Of a stretch of 64,000 nucleotides of DNA, positions 33,133 through 42,310 are shown in pieces. The DNA comes from CAYNHZ01 sp964397445 (GTDB lineage: Bacteria; Bacteroidota; Bacteroidia; Bacteroidales; UBA932), in assembly GCA_964397445.1 (NCBI GenBank), contig CAYNHZ010000001.1:372001-436000 (forward strand), given 5' to 3'. The position numbers and the translations under genes were made by a program. The notes beneath the pieces are model-generated. The model did not search any database. It was not told where the DNA came from and worked only from the letters and a program-made list of their open reading frames with translations. Numbering within the stretch: the stretch's first letter is position 1; every line of letters starts with the position of its first letter.

Positions 33133-34572
33133 TTATCCCACACTCCCTTCTAAAGACACTTGAAGTAATTTCTGAGCCTCGACAGCAAATTCCATTGGCA
33201 ATTTATTGAGTACCTCTTTTGCGTATCCGTTTATAATCAGACCGACTGCGTTTTCCTCCGAAATCCCCCTTTGTTGGCAATAAAAGAGTTGATCCTCACT
33301 TATTTTGGATGTTGTTGCTTCGTGTTCTGTTATGGCGGTTTTATTTCTATTTTCAATCACCGGGAATGTATGTGCTCCACATCTGTCTCCAAGTAACAGG
33401 GAGTCACATTGAGAGAAGTTTCTTGCGTTATCGGCACCTTCCATTATTTTTACCAAACCGCGATAACTGTTTTGACTTTTACCTGCTGAGATCCCTTTGC
33501 TCACTATTCTGCTGCGGGTATTTTGTCCGATATGTATCATTTTTGTCCCCGTATCTGCCTGTTGGTAATTGTTTGTTACCGCAACTGAGTAAAATTCGGA
33601 GATGGAGTTGTCCCCTTTTAAGATCGTGCTCGGATATTTCCAAGTGATGGCTGAACCCGTTTCAACCTGTGTCCAGAAAAGTTTACTATTATTCCCTTTG
33701 CAAATACCCCTTTTGGTGACAAAATTAAAAATGCCACCTCTCCCTTGTGCGTCCCCTGGAAACCAATTCTGAACAGTGGAGTATTTTACCTCAGCATCTG
33801 CCAGCACAACAATCTCTACAACAGCTGCGTGAAGCTGATTTTCATCTCTTTGAGGTGCTGTACACCCCTCAAGATAACTCACATATGAGCCCTCGTCTGC
33901 GACTATCAATGTGCGTTCAAATTGACCTGTCCCCTTTGCATTTATTCTAAAATAACTTGAAAGTTCCATAGGACACCTAACCCCTTTTGGGATATAACAA
34001 AACGATCCGTCTGAAAAAACGGCTGAGTTTAGTGCAGCAAAATAGTTATCTGTATATGGAACAACAGAGGCGAGATATTTTTTTACCAAGTCCGGATAGT
34101 CGTTTACCGCCTCAGAAAAAGAGCAAAAAATGATCCCTTTTTCGGCAAGCGACTCTCTAAATGTTGTTTTTACCGAAACAGAATCAAAAACAGCATCCAC
34201 TGCCATTCCTGATAGAACTTTTCGCTCATCAAGGGGAATCCCTAACTTGTCGAAAGTAGCCATCAATTCAGGATCTATCTCGGTGCTTTCTACCATTTTT
34301 TTCTTTGGAGCTGCAAAAAAGATGATATCGTTATAATCTATTTTCGGTATTGTCAAATGTGCCCAATCTGGCATCTTCATTGTAAGCCATTTATTATAAG
34401 CTTTCAATCTGAAATCGAGCATCCACTCAGGCTCACCCTTCTTTTTTGAAATAAGTCGAACAATCTCTTCGTTAAGCCCTTTTGGGATAAATTCTTGTTC
34501 AAGCTCTGTTTCAAAGCCGTGGCGATACTCGCTTTCGGTCAAATCTTTAAAAACTTTATTTTTCTCACTCAT
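33133..34572 (-). CDS. sufB: Fe-S cluster assembly protein SufB
   Basis: A 479-residue SufB, the main scaffold on which Fe-S clusters form. Conserved segments include FIPKGLNEEIVRLISKKKGEP (quoted as PKGLNEEIVRLIS), LNSAVFSDGSFCYIPKGV, EGCTAPQRDENQLHAAVVE and SKISEDQLFYCQQRGISEE. I chose the ATG at 34572 instead of an upstream TTG at 34581, because the TTG belongs to the promoter box. The start codon is six bases after that box, so the mRNA should have a leader of about three bases. First gene of sufB-pnuC-sufC-sufD. Confidence 0.95.
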   Translation of the reverse strand: MSEKNKVFKDLTESEYRHGFETELEQEFIPKGLNEEIVRLISKKKGEPEWMLDFRLKAYNKWLTMKMPDWAHLTIPKIDYNDIIFFAAPKKKMVESTEIDPELMATFDKLGIPLDERKVLSGMAVDAVFDSVSVKTTFRESLAEKGIIFCSFSEAVNDYPDLVKKYLASVVPYTDNYFAALNSAVFSDGSFCYIPKGVRCPMELSSYFRINAKGTGQFERTLIVADEGSYVSYLEGCTAPQRDENQLHAAVVEIVVLADAEVKYSTVQNWFPGDAQGRGGIFNFVTKRGICKGNNSKLFWTQVETGSAITWKYPSTILKGDNSISEFYSVAVTNNYQQADTGTKMIHIGQNTRSRIVSKGISAGKSQNSYRGLVKIMEGADNARNFSQCDSLLLGDRCGAHTFPVIENRNKTAITEHEATTSKISEDQLFYCQQRGISEENAVGLIINGYAKEVLNKLPMEFAVEAQKLLQVSLEGSVG

Positions 34573-34578
34573 AAGGTA

Positions 34579-34586
34579 CAAAGATA
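34579..34586 (-). promoter_or_regulatory. -7 promoter box of the suf operon
   Basis: TATCTTTG on the minus strand, exact consensus. Six bases separate it from the sufB ATG. A TTTTG lies about 23 bases upstream as a possible -33 element. It is divergent from the box at 34632-34639. Confidence 0.6.
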
Positions 34587-34631
34587 TGCAAAAATAGTGC
34601 TGATTTATTCAAAACTATAAATCGTTTTTGG

Positions 34632-34639
34632 TAACTTTG
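34632..34639 (+). promoter_or_regulatory. -7 promoter box of the ThiL-like gene
   Basis: TAACTTTG fits TAnnTTTG. The predicted start near 34643 gives a leader of about 29 bases to the ATG at 34672. An ATG at 34648 leads to a stop after three codons. Confidence 0.55.
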
Positions 34640-34671
34640 TGAGAAATATGAATAATTTTTAATTAAGATTT

Positions 34672-35673
34672 ATGGAGAATAAAAATCAAAAGGAAATAGA
34701 GTTTTCAGAAATAGGAAAAAGAGGTGCAATCGAGAAATTGTTTGAGGAGAGTGGATATGTAAATGAAAGGATTATATCTCTCTCAGAAAAAGGGGAGTGC
34801 TGTATAGTAAATAAAGTTTTGCTTGAAGGGGTCGATTTCGATCTCACATTTAATCCAATGAAACATCTTGGATATAAAGCAGTTCTGTCTGTTGTCGGGG
34901 AGATTTATTCGAAGATTTATAGACCTATATCTCTAAATATAGTTGTAGCTATGTCAAATAGATTCTCCTTTAAAGATGCGCAAGAGTTGTGGAGCGGCAT
35001 TACAGCAGCAATGAAGGAACATAGTATAAAACATATCTCATTTGATCTGGTCCCTTCTGCTGCAGGTCTTGTGATCTCCATCTCCTCGTGTGGGGTGCAG
35101 AAGAGGGGTATATTGGAGAATTTGCCCTCCCCGAAAAGCTTTGATCTGATCTGTATATCGGGAGATTTAGGGGCGGCTTATATGGGGCTTCACGTATTGG
35201 AAAGGGAAAAAATATCGTTTTCAAAGTCATCAGAACAGCCGGATCTGGATAAGTATAAATATATTCTCCAATCGTATTTAAGACCTGAGATAAAAAGTGA
35301 TATTATTGAGAGGTTTGAAAGTCAAAATATTCTCCCCTCAAAAGGGTATTTTATTACTAAAGGGCTTGCAAGTGCAGTTAAAAACCTCTCCTCTGAGACC
35401 TGTTTCGGGGCAAAGATCTATCTTGAAAAGATCCCAATCTCCTCCTCCACCTTTAGTATGGCGGAAGAGATCAATATGGATGCAATAACTGCAGCTATGA
35501 ATGGGGGGGATGATTTTAAATTTTTATTTACTATCCCTATTGAGAAGCACGAGACATTTAAGAAGGAGTTTCAAGATTATGATGTGATAGGTCACCTTTC
35601 CAAAAAAGAGGTGGGGACAGTATTAGTTACTCCAGAAGGGGCTGAAATAGAGATTAATTCACAAGATTTTTGA
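34672..35673 (+). CDS. ThiL/AIR-synthase-fold protein lacking catalytic motifs (likely pseudoenzyme)
   Basis: A 333-residue protein that aligns end to end with thiamine-monophosphate kinases: LEGVDFDLTF (51-60), HLGYKAVLSVVGEIY (65-79), DLICISGDLGAAYMGLHVLERE (158-179, quoted as SGDLGAAYMG) and NGGDDFKFLFTIP (277-289). The Mg/ATP residues are missing: the GDDAA motif is absent (30-35 reads VNERII), STD is VNK (46-48), the NLSD position is VVGE (74-77), GGDT is SFDL (123-126) and D-SDGL is FITKGL (227-232). Kinase activity is therefore unlikely; a binding or regulatory role is inference. It may be cotranscribed with the fucosidase 29 bases downstream. Confidence 0.8.
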   Translation: MENKNQKEIEFSEIGKRGAIEKLFEESGYVNERIISLSEKGECCIVNKVLLEGVDFDLTFNPMKHLGYKAVLSVVGEIYSKIYRPISLNIVVAMSNRFSFKDAQELWSGITAAMKEHSIKHISFDLVPSAAGLVISISSCGVQKRGILENLPSPKSFDLICISGDLGAAYMGLHVLEREKISFSKSSEQPDLDKYKYILQSYLRPEIKSDIIERFESQNILPSKGYFITKGLASAVKNLSSETCFGAKIYLEKIPISSSTFSMAEEINMDAITAAMNGGDDFKFLFTIPIEKHETFKKEFQDYDVIGHLSKKEVGTVLVTPEGAEIEINSQDF

Positions 35674-35702
35674 TTGAAACAATATATAAAACTGTTTAAA
35701 TT

Positions 35703-37037
35703 ATGAACAATAGCCGTCTTTTATATTCATTGTTAATTTTTACACTCTTTTTTTCAAACCAATTGTCTGCACAGGATAATTATAAACCATCCAAGGAGAT
35801 AATATCTGCTCAAGAGCAATTTCAGGACAATAAATTTGGGATATTTATCCATTGGGGGATAAGTAGTATGTTGGGACAAGGGGAGTGGGTTATGACCAAT
35901 CAAAACATTAATTATAAGGAGTATGCAAAGCTTGCTTCAGGTTTTTATCCGATTAAATTCGATGCTGCCAAATGGGTGTCATCCATTAAATCTTCCGGGG
36001 CAAAGTATATCTGTTTTGTTTCACGTCATCACGATGGCTTCTCGATGTTTGACTCAAAATTTACCGATTATGATATAGTAGATGCAACACCTTTCGGAAG
36101 GGATGTGGTGAAAGAGTTGGCAGACGAGTGTCATAAACAGGGGATTAAGCTTCATTTTTACTATTCAACAATAGATTGGTATCGTGATGATTATTCACCT
36201 CGTGGGAGGACTGGACTTGGTACCGGGAGGGAAGGAAAAGGGCTATGGAAAGATTATTTCAAGTTTATGCAATCTCAAGTCACAGAGCTTCTTACTAATT
36301 ATGGTGAGATCGGATGTATCTGGTTTGACGGCCATTGGGATCAAGATCAAAACCCCTCTTTTGATTGGCAGTATGATCAGATGTATCCTATGATACACAA
36401 ACTTCAACCCTCTTGTCTTGTGGGTAATAATCACCATATTACCCCAATTAAAGGGGAGGATATTCAGATATTTGAACGTGATATTCCGGGTGAAAACAGT
36501 GCAGGATGGCATCAAGGAGGTGTTAGCTCTCTCCCTCTTGAAACTTGTCAAACAATGAATGATTCTTGGGGATATAGGATAAAAGATCTAAACTATAAGA
36601 GTGAATCTGAACTTGTTAAATACCTCGTTAAGACTGCAGGTAGAAATGCAAATCTTTTATTAAATATTGGTCCTCAGCCCAATGGGGAAATTCCTCAATA
36701 TGCGATAGATCGTCTTGCATTTATCGGAGGGTGGATGGAGAAATACGGAAACACAATATATGGTACAAGAAGCTATCTTGTTCCACCACAGCCCTGGGGT
36801 GTAACTACTCACAAAGGAGAGGTGATGTGGCTTCATATTTTTCCTCAAGATCTTAAAGAATCTAAACAATACAATGAGATATTTGTCCCTTACAAATCAT
36901 CAAGAAAGGTGAAAACTGTAACTGTTTTTGAAAGCAACGAGAAACTCGGATTCAAACAATATAATGAGGGCCTTTTCGTTGTTTTACCTCAGATCCCTTC
37001 TGATGTAATTGATTATATTGTAGAGATAAAGATGTAA
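35703..37037 (+). CDS. Secreted alpha-L-fucosidase, GH29
   Basis: A 444-residue enzyme with a signal peptide (residues 1-24, ending LSAQ). GH29 landmarks are FGIFIHWGISS (45-55, His50), SRHHDGFSMFDS (107-118, His109-His110) and CIWFDGHWD (205-213), in which Asp209 should be the nucleophile. It hydrolyses terminal alpha-linked fucose, probably from host mucin or plant glycans, in the periplasm or at the surface. Linkage specificity and the acid/base residue cannot be told from sequence. No SusC/SusD pair is adjacent, so this is not a typical polysaccharide utilisation locus. It ends four bases from the convergent dnaE gene. Confidence 0.92.
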   Translation: MNNSRLLYSLLIFTLFFSNQLSAQDNYKPSKEIISAQEQFQDNKFGIFIHWGISSMLGQGEWVMTNQNINYKEYAKLASGFYPIKFDAAKWVSSIKSSGAKYICFVSRHHDGFSMFDSKFTDYDIVDATPFGRDVVKELADECHKQGIKLHFYYSTIDWYRDDYSPRGRTGLGTGREGKGLWKDYFKFMQSQVTELLTNYGEIGCIWFDGHWDQDQNPSFDWQYDQMYPMIHKLQPSCLVGNNHHITPIKGEDIQIFERDIPGENSAGWHQGGVSSLPLETCQTMNDSWGYRIKDLNYKSESELVKYLVKTAGRNANLLLNIGPQPNGEIPQYAIDRLAFIGGWMEKYGNTIYGTRSYLVPPQPWGVTTHKGEVMWLHIFPQDLKESKQYNEIFVPYKSSRKVKTVTVFESNEKLGFKQYNEGLFVVLPQIPSDVIDYIVEIKM

Positions 37038-37041
37038 GAGA

Positions 37042-40000
37042 CTATCTTATATCTTTAATGATACTATAAGACAACCCTTTTCTTTCTAGAAAGTTGATAA
37101 AACCAATCTCTGCCCCGACTTTATATTTTCTTGAGAAAAAGTCGGCAGTGAGTTTGTTGGTGTCGTCTTTGATTTTTATGCTTAGGAGAGAGTTCCCTTT
37201 ATTCTCTTTTATTGTTTTTTGAAACTCTTTTCTAAAGTTACTATTTATCATCTCGATTGGTATCTCTATCATCAACTCTTTTATAAATGAATCCTTTGTA
37301 TTTGATAAAAGAGAGATTGAAACGATTTTAAGTTCGCTCCCTATGGGTTTTGGACGATCTGAATAACCATTTTGTCTCTGTTTGTCTTTCTCTTCCGCTG
37401 TCAGATATGGGTAGCGGGGGACAATCTTAATTTTCATCAGAAGTGCGAGCTGTTCTTGAGTATATGCCATAAATAGCTCATAATCTTTTCCAAATAGAGA
37501 GAAAGAGGTAGTTCCTGAGTAATCTTCGACTGATAGTTTACACCAAGGTCGATTGTTCTTGGATATTTTCTTTTCGGCACCTGTGACTAATGCGGCGATG
37601 AAAAACTCTTTTCCAAAAATGGATTGATCTTTCAATGAGTTTTCAGACAATGAGATAAGATTAGTAATGGTGCAGGTTGAAAATTGTTCAATCTCAAATT
37701 TGAATCGGTCCAAAGGGTGTGCAGACAGATATGTTCCAACTAATTCTTTCTCTTTCTTCAATATCTCTATCTGATTTAGAGGCTGAATAATAGGGATTTG
37801 TGGCTTGGATGTCTCAATAGCAATCCCTCCACCGAAAAGATTGTTCTTCATTGACTCAAAATCTTTTTGGAATCTCCCTCCGTATCTTAAAATGAGGTCT
37901 AAGAAGTTCTCCCCTTTCCCTGCATCTGCACTAAAAGAGCCTCGATTGATCTCTTCGAAACAATCAAATGCCCCAGAATAAGCAAGAGCTTCCATCCCTT
38001 TTTTATTTATATTACTGCTATTAACCCTCTCCACAAAATCGAAAATATCTCTAAATAGACCATTTTTATCCCTCTCGGCAATAATTGAATCCACAGCATT
38101 TGCCCCAATACCTTTAATACCTGCCATCCCAAATCTGATATTGCCCACCTTGTTGACAGTGAAATTTGTATAACTCTCATTTACATCGGGCCCCAACACC
38201 ATTATCCCCTGCTTTTTACAATCATCCATAAATTTTGTGATGACCTCTATGTTATTCAAGTTATTGCTTAAAACAGCAGCCATATATTCGGCAGGGTAGT
38301 GTGCTTTAAGAAAGCCTGTTTGATACCCTATCCACGCATAACAGGTGGCGTGAGATTTATTGAAAGCATACTCTGCAAACGATTTCCAATCGTTCCATAT
38401 TTTATTAAGAATTGCTTCTGGATGACCTTTTTCAAGCCCTCCGGCGAAGAATTTCTCTTTTAACTCTGCCATAACCGACAACTGCTTTTTTCCCATTGCC
38501 TTTCTAAGTTTGTCGGCTTGACCTTTAGTAAAACCGGCAATCTTTTGAGAAAGCAACATCACTTGCTCCTGATATACGGTTACTCCATAAGTGTCTTCCA
38601 AGTACTCAGCCATTTCCGGTAGATCGTACTCAATTTTCTTATCACCGTGTTTTCTTGCTACGAAATCGGGAATGTAGTCCATCGGCCCCGGCCTATAAAG
38701 GGCATTCATCGCAATAAGGTCTTCAAACCGGTTGGGTTTTAGCTCTTTCAACCATTTCTGCATACCATCTGATTCAAATTGGAATGTTCCAATAGTGTCA
38801 CCACGACTGAAAAGATTGTAGGTCTCCTCATCATCAATCGGAATATGGTTGATATCTATGTTCACCCCTTTTGATAATTTGATATTATTAACGCAGTCTC
38901 TTAGGATAGAGAGGGTTTTTAATCCGAGAAAATCCATTTTCAGCATACCAGCCGATTCGATCAGGGTCCCCTCAAATTGAGAAACCAATATATCTTCCCC
39001 TGTGTCCTTATCTTTTACTGTACAAATAGGGATATAATTTGTCAAGTCATCACGCCCGATAATTGTTGCACAAGCGTGAACACCTGTGTTTCTTACCGTC
39101 CCCTCCAACATATTTGCATATTTGATGGTGTCACTAAGCAACTGATTATCGGAGTTAAAAGCGTCTTTAAAATCTTGTATCTTCTCAATGCAAAGATTAA
39201 TAGTGGGATCTACATCTTGAGGTTCCCTCTTCTTGATAATTTTAGTTGGGTCGTTTTTATCCTCCTCTTCAACCTCTTTTTCGATAGTGATTTTGTTGGG
39301 GACGAGTTTTGCAAGTCTGTCGGTCTCGCTTAAAGGAAGATTTTGTATCCTACCCACATCACGAATCACACTTTTTGTAGCCATCGTACCAAAAGTGATA
39401 ACGTGTGAGACATGAGTTTTCCCATATTTCTCCTCAACATATTTTAAAACCTTATACCTCCCTTCATCATCAAAGTCAATATCAATATCCGGCATAGAGA
39501 TCCTATCGGGATTTAGAAACCGTTCAAACAGCAGGTGGTACTTAATAGGGTCAATATCTGTAATAGTAAGACAATAAGCAACAACAGATCCTGCAGCAGA
39601 GCCCCTTCCGGGTCCAACCCATACATCAATACGCCTTGCCTCTTTGATAAAATCTTGTACTATCAAGAAATAGTCAGGGAACCCCATTTTTTTAATAGTT
39701 TCAAGTTCAAATTCTATTCTATCGATAATAGTTTGATCAATATTTTCCCCGTAACGCTCTTTAGCCCCTTTAAAGGTTAGGTATTTCAAATACTCATTCG
39801 AATCATCAAATCCTTCAGGAAGGGCGAATACGGGTAGGATAGGGTCTGAATTGAGATCTATTATTTCAACTTTATTTGCAATCTCAATGGTATTTGAAAT
39901 AACCTCAGGGTGATCAGAAAAAATATCTGACATCTGTTCACTTGATTTGAGATACTCTTGTTGAGTGTAGCGAAGTCTGTCAATATCGGAATAATAGACA

Positions 40001-40710
40001 CCTGTATTGATACATATCAAGCGATCGTGTGCTTGTCCGTCATCTTTATTCGCAAAGTGAACATCATTAGTGGCAATGACTTTGACATTGTGCTTCTCGG
40101 CAAGTTGAAATAGTATACTGTTTACCTCTTGTTGTTTGATAAATGTGGAGGTCTCAGCCCCGGGAACATCGGTCTGATGACGTTGAACTTCGAGATAATA
40201 GTCGTCTCCAAAAAGGGATTTATACCATTTGATTACACTCTCTGCCTCCTCTATCTGACCACGCATTATCGCTTGTGGAACCTCCCCTCCGAGACAGGCA
40301 GAAGAGCAGATAATCCCTTCATGGTACATCTCCAAGAGGTCTCTATCTATCCTCGGTTTATAATGAAATCCATCTATATAGCCATAGGAAACCATCTTTA
40401 TCAAATTATGGTATCCTTGCATATTTTTGGCAAGTAAAATCAGGTGAAACGAGCTCTGATCTTCTCTCCCTTTCCTCTCAGTCCTTTTCCCCTTTGCAAC
40501 ATATACCTCACAACCGATTATCGGTTTAACTTTACTTCCCAACTTTTTAGCGGTATCGAGAAATTCCTTCACCCCAAACATATTTCCGTGGTCGGTTATA
40601 GCCAACGCCGGCTGCCCGTGTTTTTCAGCCAATTTTAAAAGGTCTTTTATCCTTGATGCTCCATCAAGGATAGAATAATATGTGTGGACGTGGAGGTGGA
40701 CGAAAGACAT
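37042..40710 (-). CDS. dnaE: DNA polymerase III alpha subunit
   Basis: A 1222-residue C-family replicative polymerase. Domains in order: PHP (VHLHVHTYYSILDG, 4-17), palm with the catalytic PDIDIDF (about 403-409) and KMDFLGLKTL (about 590), fingers and beta-binding region, helix-hairpin-helix region (IKGIGANAVDSI, about 860-870) and a C-terminal OB fold (FFIAALVTGAEKKISK). Length is typical of Bacteroidetes DnaE. It starts 13 bases after gpmI on the same strand, so the two are probably cotranscribed. The PHP domain keeps HVHT, so a metal site is possible. Confidence 0.98.
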   Translation of the reverse strand: MSFVHLHVHTYYSILDGASRIKDLLKLAEKHGQPALAITDHGNMFGVKEFLDTAKKLGSKVKPIIGCEVYVAKGKRTERKGREDQSSFHLILLAKNMQGYHNLIKMVSYGYIDGFHYKPRIDRDLLEMYHEGIICSSACLGGEVPQAIMRGQIEEAESVIKWYKSLFGDDYYLEVQRHQTDVPGAETSTFIKQQEVNSILFQLAEKHNVKVIATNDVHFANKDDGQAHDRLICINTGVYYSDIDRLRYTQQEYLKSSEQMSDIFSDHPEVISNTIEIANKVEIIDLNSDPILPVFALPEGFDDSNEYLKYLTFKGAKERYGENIDQTIIDRIEFELETIKKMGFPDYFLIVQDFIKEARRIDVWVGPGRGSAAGSVVAYCLTITDIDPIKYHLLFERFLNPDRISMPDIDIDFDDEGRYKVLKYVEEKYGKTHVSHVITFGTMATKSVIRDVGRIQNLPLSETDRLAKLVPNKITIEKEVEEEDKNDPTKIIKKREPQDVDPTINLCIEKIQDFKDAFNSDNQLLSDTIKYANMLEGTVRNTGVHACATIIGRDDLTNYIPICTVKDKDTGEDILVSQFEGTLIESAGMLKMDFLGLKTLSILRDCVNNIKLSKGVNIDINHIPIDDEETYNLFSRGDTIGTFQFESDGMQKWLKELKPNRFEDLIAMNALYRPGPMDYIPDFVARKHGDKKIEYDLPEMAEYLEDTYGVTVYQEQVMLLSQKIAGFTKGQADKLRKAMGKKQLSVMAELKEKFFAGGLEKGHPEAILNKIWNDWKSFAEYAFNKSHATCYAWIGYQTGFLKAHYPAEYMAAVLSNNLNNIEVITKFMDDCKKQGIMVLGPDVNESYTNFTVNKVGNIRFGMAGIKGIGANAVDSIIAERDKNGLFRDIFDFVERVNSSNINKKGMEALAYSGAFDCFEEINRGSFSADAGKGENFLDLILRYGGRFQKDFESMKNNLFGGGIAIETSKPQIPIIQPLNQIEILKKEKELVGTYLSAHPLDRFKFEIEQFSTCTITNLISLSENSLKDQSIFGKEFFIAALVTGAEKKISKNNRPWCKLSVEDYSGTTSFSLFGKDYELFMAYTQEQLALLMKIKIVPRYPYLTAEEKDKQRQNGYSDRPKPIGSELKIVSISLLSNTKDSFIKELMIEIPIEMINSNFRKEFQKTIKENKGNSLLSIKIKDDTNKLTADFFSRKYKVGAEIGFINFLERKGLSYSIIKDIR

Positions 40711-40723
40711 TATGGATATTGTG

Positions 40724-42259
40724 TTATATTAGTGAAATGCCGGTCATATCTGATGGTTGTGGAACTCCCATAATTTTCAAAATAGTGGGAGCGATATCTG
40801 CTAACCTACCGTTTTTCACCTCTTTTATATCGTCATCAACAACGATAAATGGCACTTTATTCAGAGAGTGAGCAGTGTTTGGTGTACCATCTTCATTTAT
40901 CGCATAATCAGCATTGCCGTGATCTGCTGTAATCAAAACAGTATAGCCGTTTTGTCGAGCAGCTTTAACCACATTGTCAGCACATTCGTCAATAGTTTTA
41001 ACAGCTTTGCAAATAGCATCATAAACACCTGTATGACCAACCATATCCCCATTTGCAAAATTGAGAATAATCATATCTTTATCTCTTTTATTTATCTCTG
41101 CTATAAGGGCTTGAGCAACCTCAGGTGCTGACATCTCAGGTTTGAGATCATAGGTGGCTACTTTCGGAGAGTTTATTAATATTCTTGATTCCCCTTCAAA
41201 CGGCATCTCTCTGCCCCCAGAGAAGAAAAATGTAACGTGAGCATATTTTTCGGTCTCTGCTATTCGGAGTTGTTTTTTACCGCTCTCTGAAACTACTTGT
41301 CCTATAGTGTTTTGAACATTGTCTTTATCAAAAAGGATGTGAAGACCTTTAAATTTATCATCATAAGGGGTTAAACAACAATAATATAGAGGGATTGTTT
41401 TCATTCCCCATTCAGGGTTATCCTCTTGGGTAAGGACAGAGGTCAATTCTCGAGCTCTGTCATTTCTGAAATTATAGAAGATAACAGCATCCCCCTCCTC
41501 TAACAACCCGATAGGGTTACCATCCTTATTAACAGCGTGTAACGGCTTTATAAATTCGTCAGTAATATTGCTATCATAAGATTCCTGAACTGCCTTGATA
41601 GGATTTGTGAAATGTTCTCCATCCCCATTAACAATGAGATTATAAGCGAGTTGAACCCTCTCCCAACGTTTATCTCTATCCATAGCGTAGTATCTTCCTA
41701 TGATAGAGGCTATCTGTGGACGATTCCCCTCTTTGTCGGTATGGGAGAGACATCTCTCTTGAAGCTCCTCTACAAACCCTTTTCCACTTTTCGGATCACA
41801 ATCGCGGCCATCCATAAAGCAATGGATGAAAATATTTTTTATCCCTTGATTAACAGCTACATCTATAAATTCATACAGATGATTTAGGGAGCTGTGAACT
41901 CCGCCGTGTGAGCAAAGACCAAAAAAATGGAGTTGCTTGCCAGACTCTTTCACATAATTTAATGCAGATTTAATCTCACTATTTTCCAATAACTTATGTT
42001 CACGACAAGCTATGTTTATTTTTACCAAGTCTTGATAAACTATCCGTCCTGCTCCGATGTTTAGGTGTCCTACTTCCGAATTACCCATCTGTCCCTGAGG
42101 AAGACCTACATCTTCTCCACTTGCAGAGAGAAAAGAGAATGGATATTTTTCTCTGATTGCATCAATTTTTGGTGTGCCTTGAGTGTAAATTGCATTTGAT
42201 TTGTTGTGTTTGCCCTCTCCCCACCCGTCGAGTATCATTAAAAGTACCTTTTTTTCCAT
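40724..42259 (-). CDS. gpmI: 2,3-bisphosphoglycerate-independent phosphoglycerate mutase
   Basis: A 511-residue alkaline-phosphatase superfamily enzyme that interconverts 3- and 2-phosphoglycerate in glycolysis and gluconeogenesis, using Mn. The metal ligand Asp11 lies in ILDGWG, the phosphoserine Ser61 in GQMGNSEVGHLNIGAG, and the late metal ligands in TADHGNADYA. Length is normal. It has no exact -7 box in the 51-base gap to the divergent rnr gene. With the class III FBPase at 56412 it covers part of gluconeogenesis. Confidence 0.97.
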   Translation of the reverse strand: MEKKVLLMILDGWGEGKHNKSNAIYTQGTPKIDAIREKYPFSFLSASGEDVGLPQGQMGNSEVGHLNIGAGRIVYQDLVKINIACREHKLLENSEIKSALNYVKESGKQLHFFGLCSHGGVHSSLNHLYEFIDVAVNQGIKNIFIHCFMDGRDCDPKSGKGFVEELQERCLSHTDKEGNRPQIASIIGRYYAMDRDKRWERVQLAYNLIVNGDGEHFTNPIKAVQESYDSNITDEFIKPLHAVNKDGNPIGLLEEGDAVIFYNFRNDRARELTSVLTQEDNPEWGMKTIPLYYCCLTPYDDKFKGLHILFDKDNVQNTIGQVVSESGKKQLRIAETEKYAHVTFFFSGGREMPFEGESRILINSPKVATYDLKPEMSAPEVAQALIAEINKRDKDMIILNFANGDMVGHTGVYDAICKAVKTIDECADNVVKAARQNGYTVLITADHGNADYAINEDGTPNTAHSLNKVPFIVVDDDIKEVKNGRLADIAPTILKIMGVPQPSDMTGISLI

Positions 42260-42269
42260 ATTAATTGAT

Positions 42270-42277
42270 TATATTTG
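42270..42277 (+). promoter_or_regulatory. -7 promoter box of rnr
   Basis: TATATTTG, exact consensus, 34 bases before the rnr ATG; predicted leader about 30 bases. Confidence 0.55.
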
Positions 42278-42310
42278 TTGCTTATAAAGAACTGCTAAGA
42301 TAAATAATTT

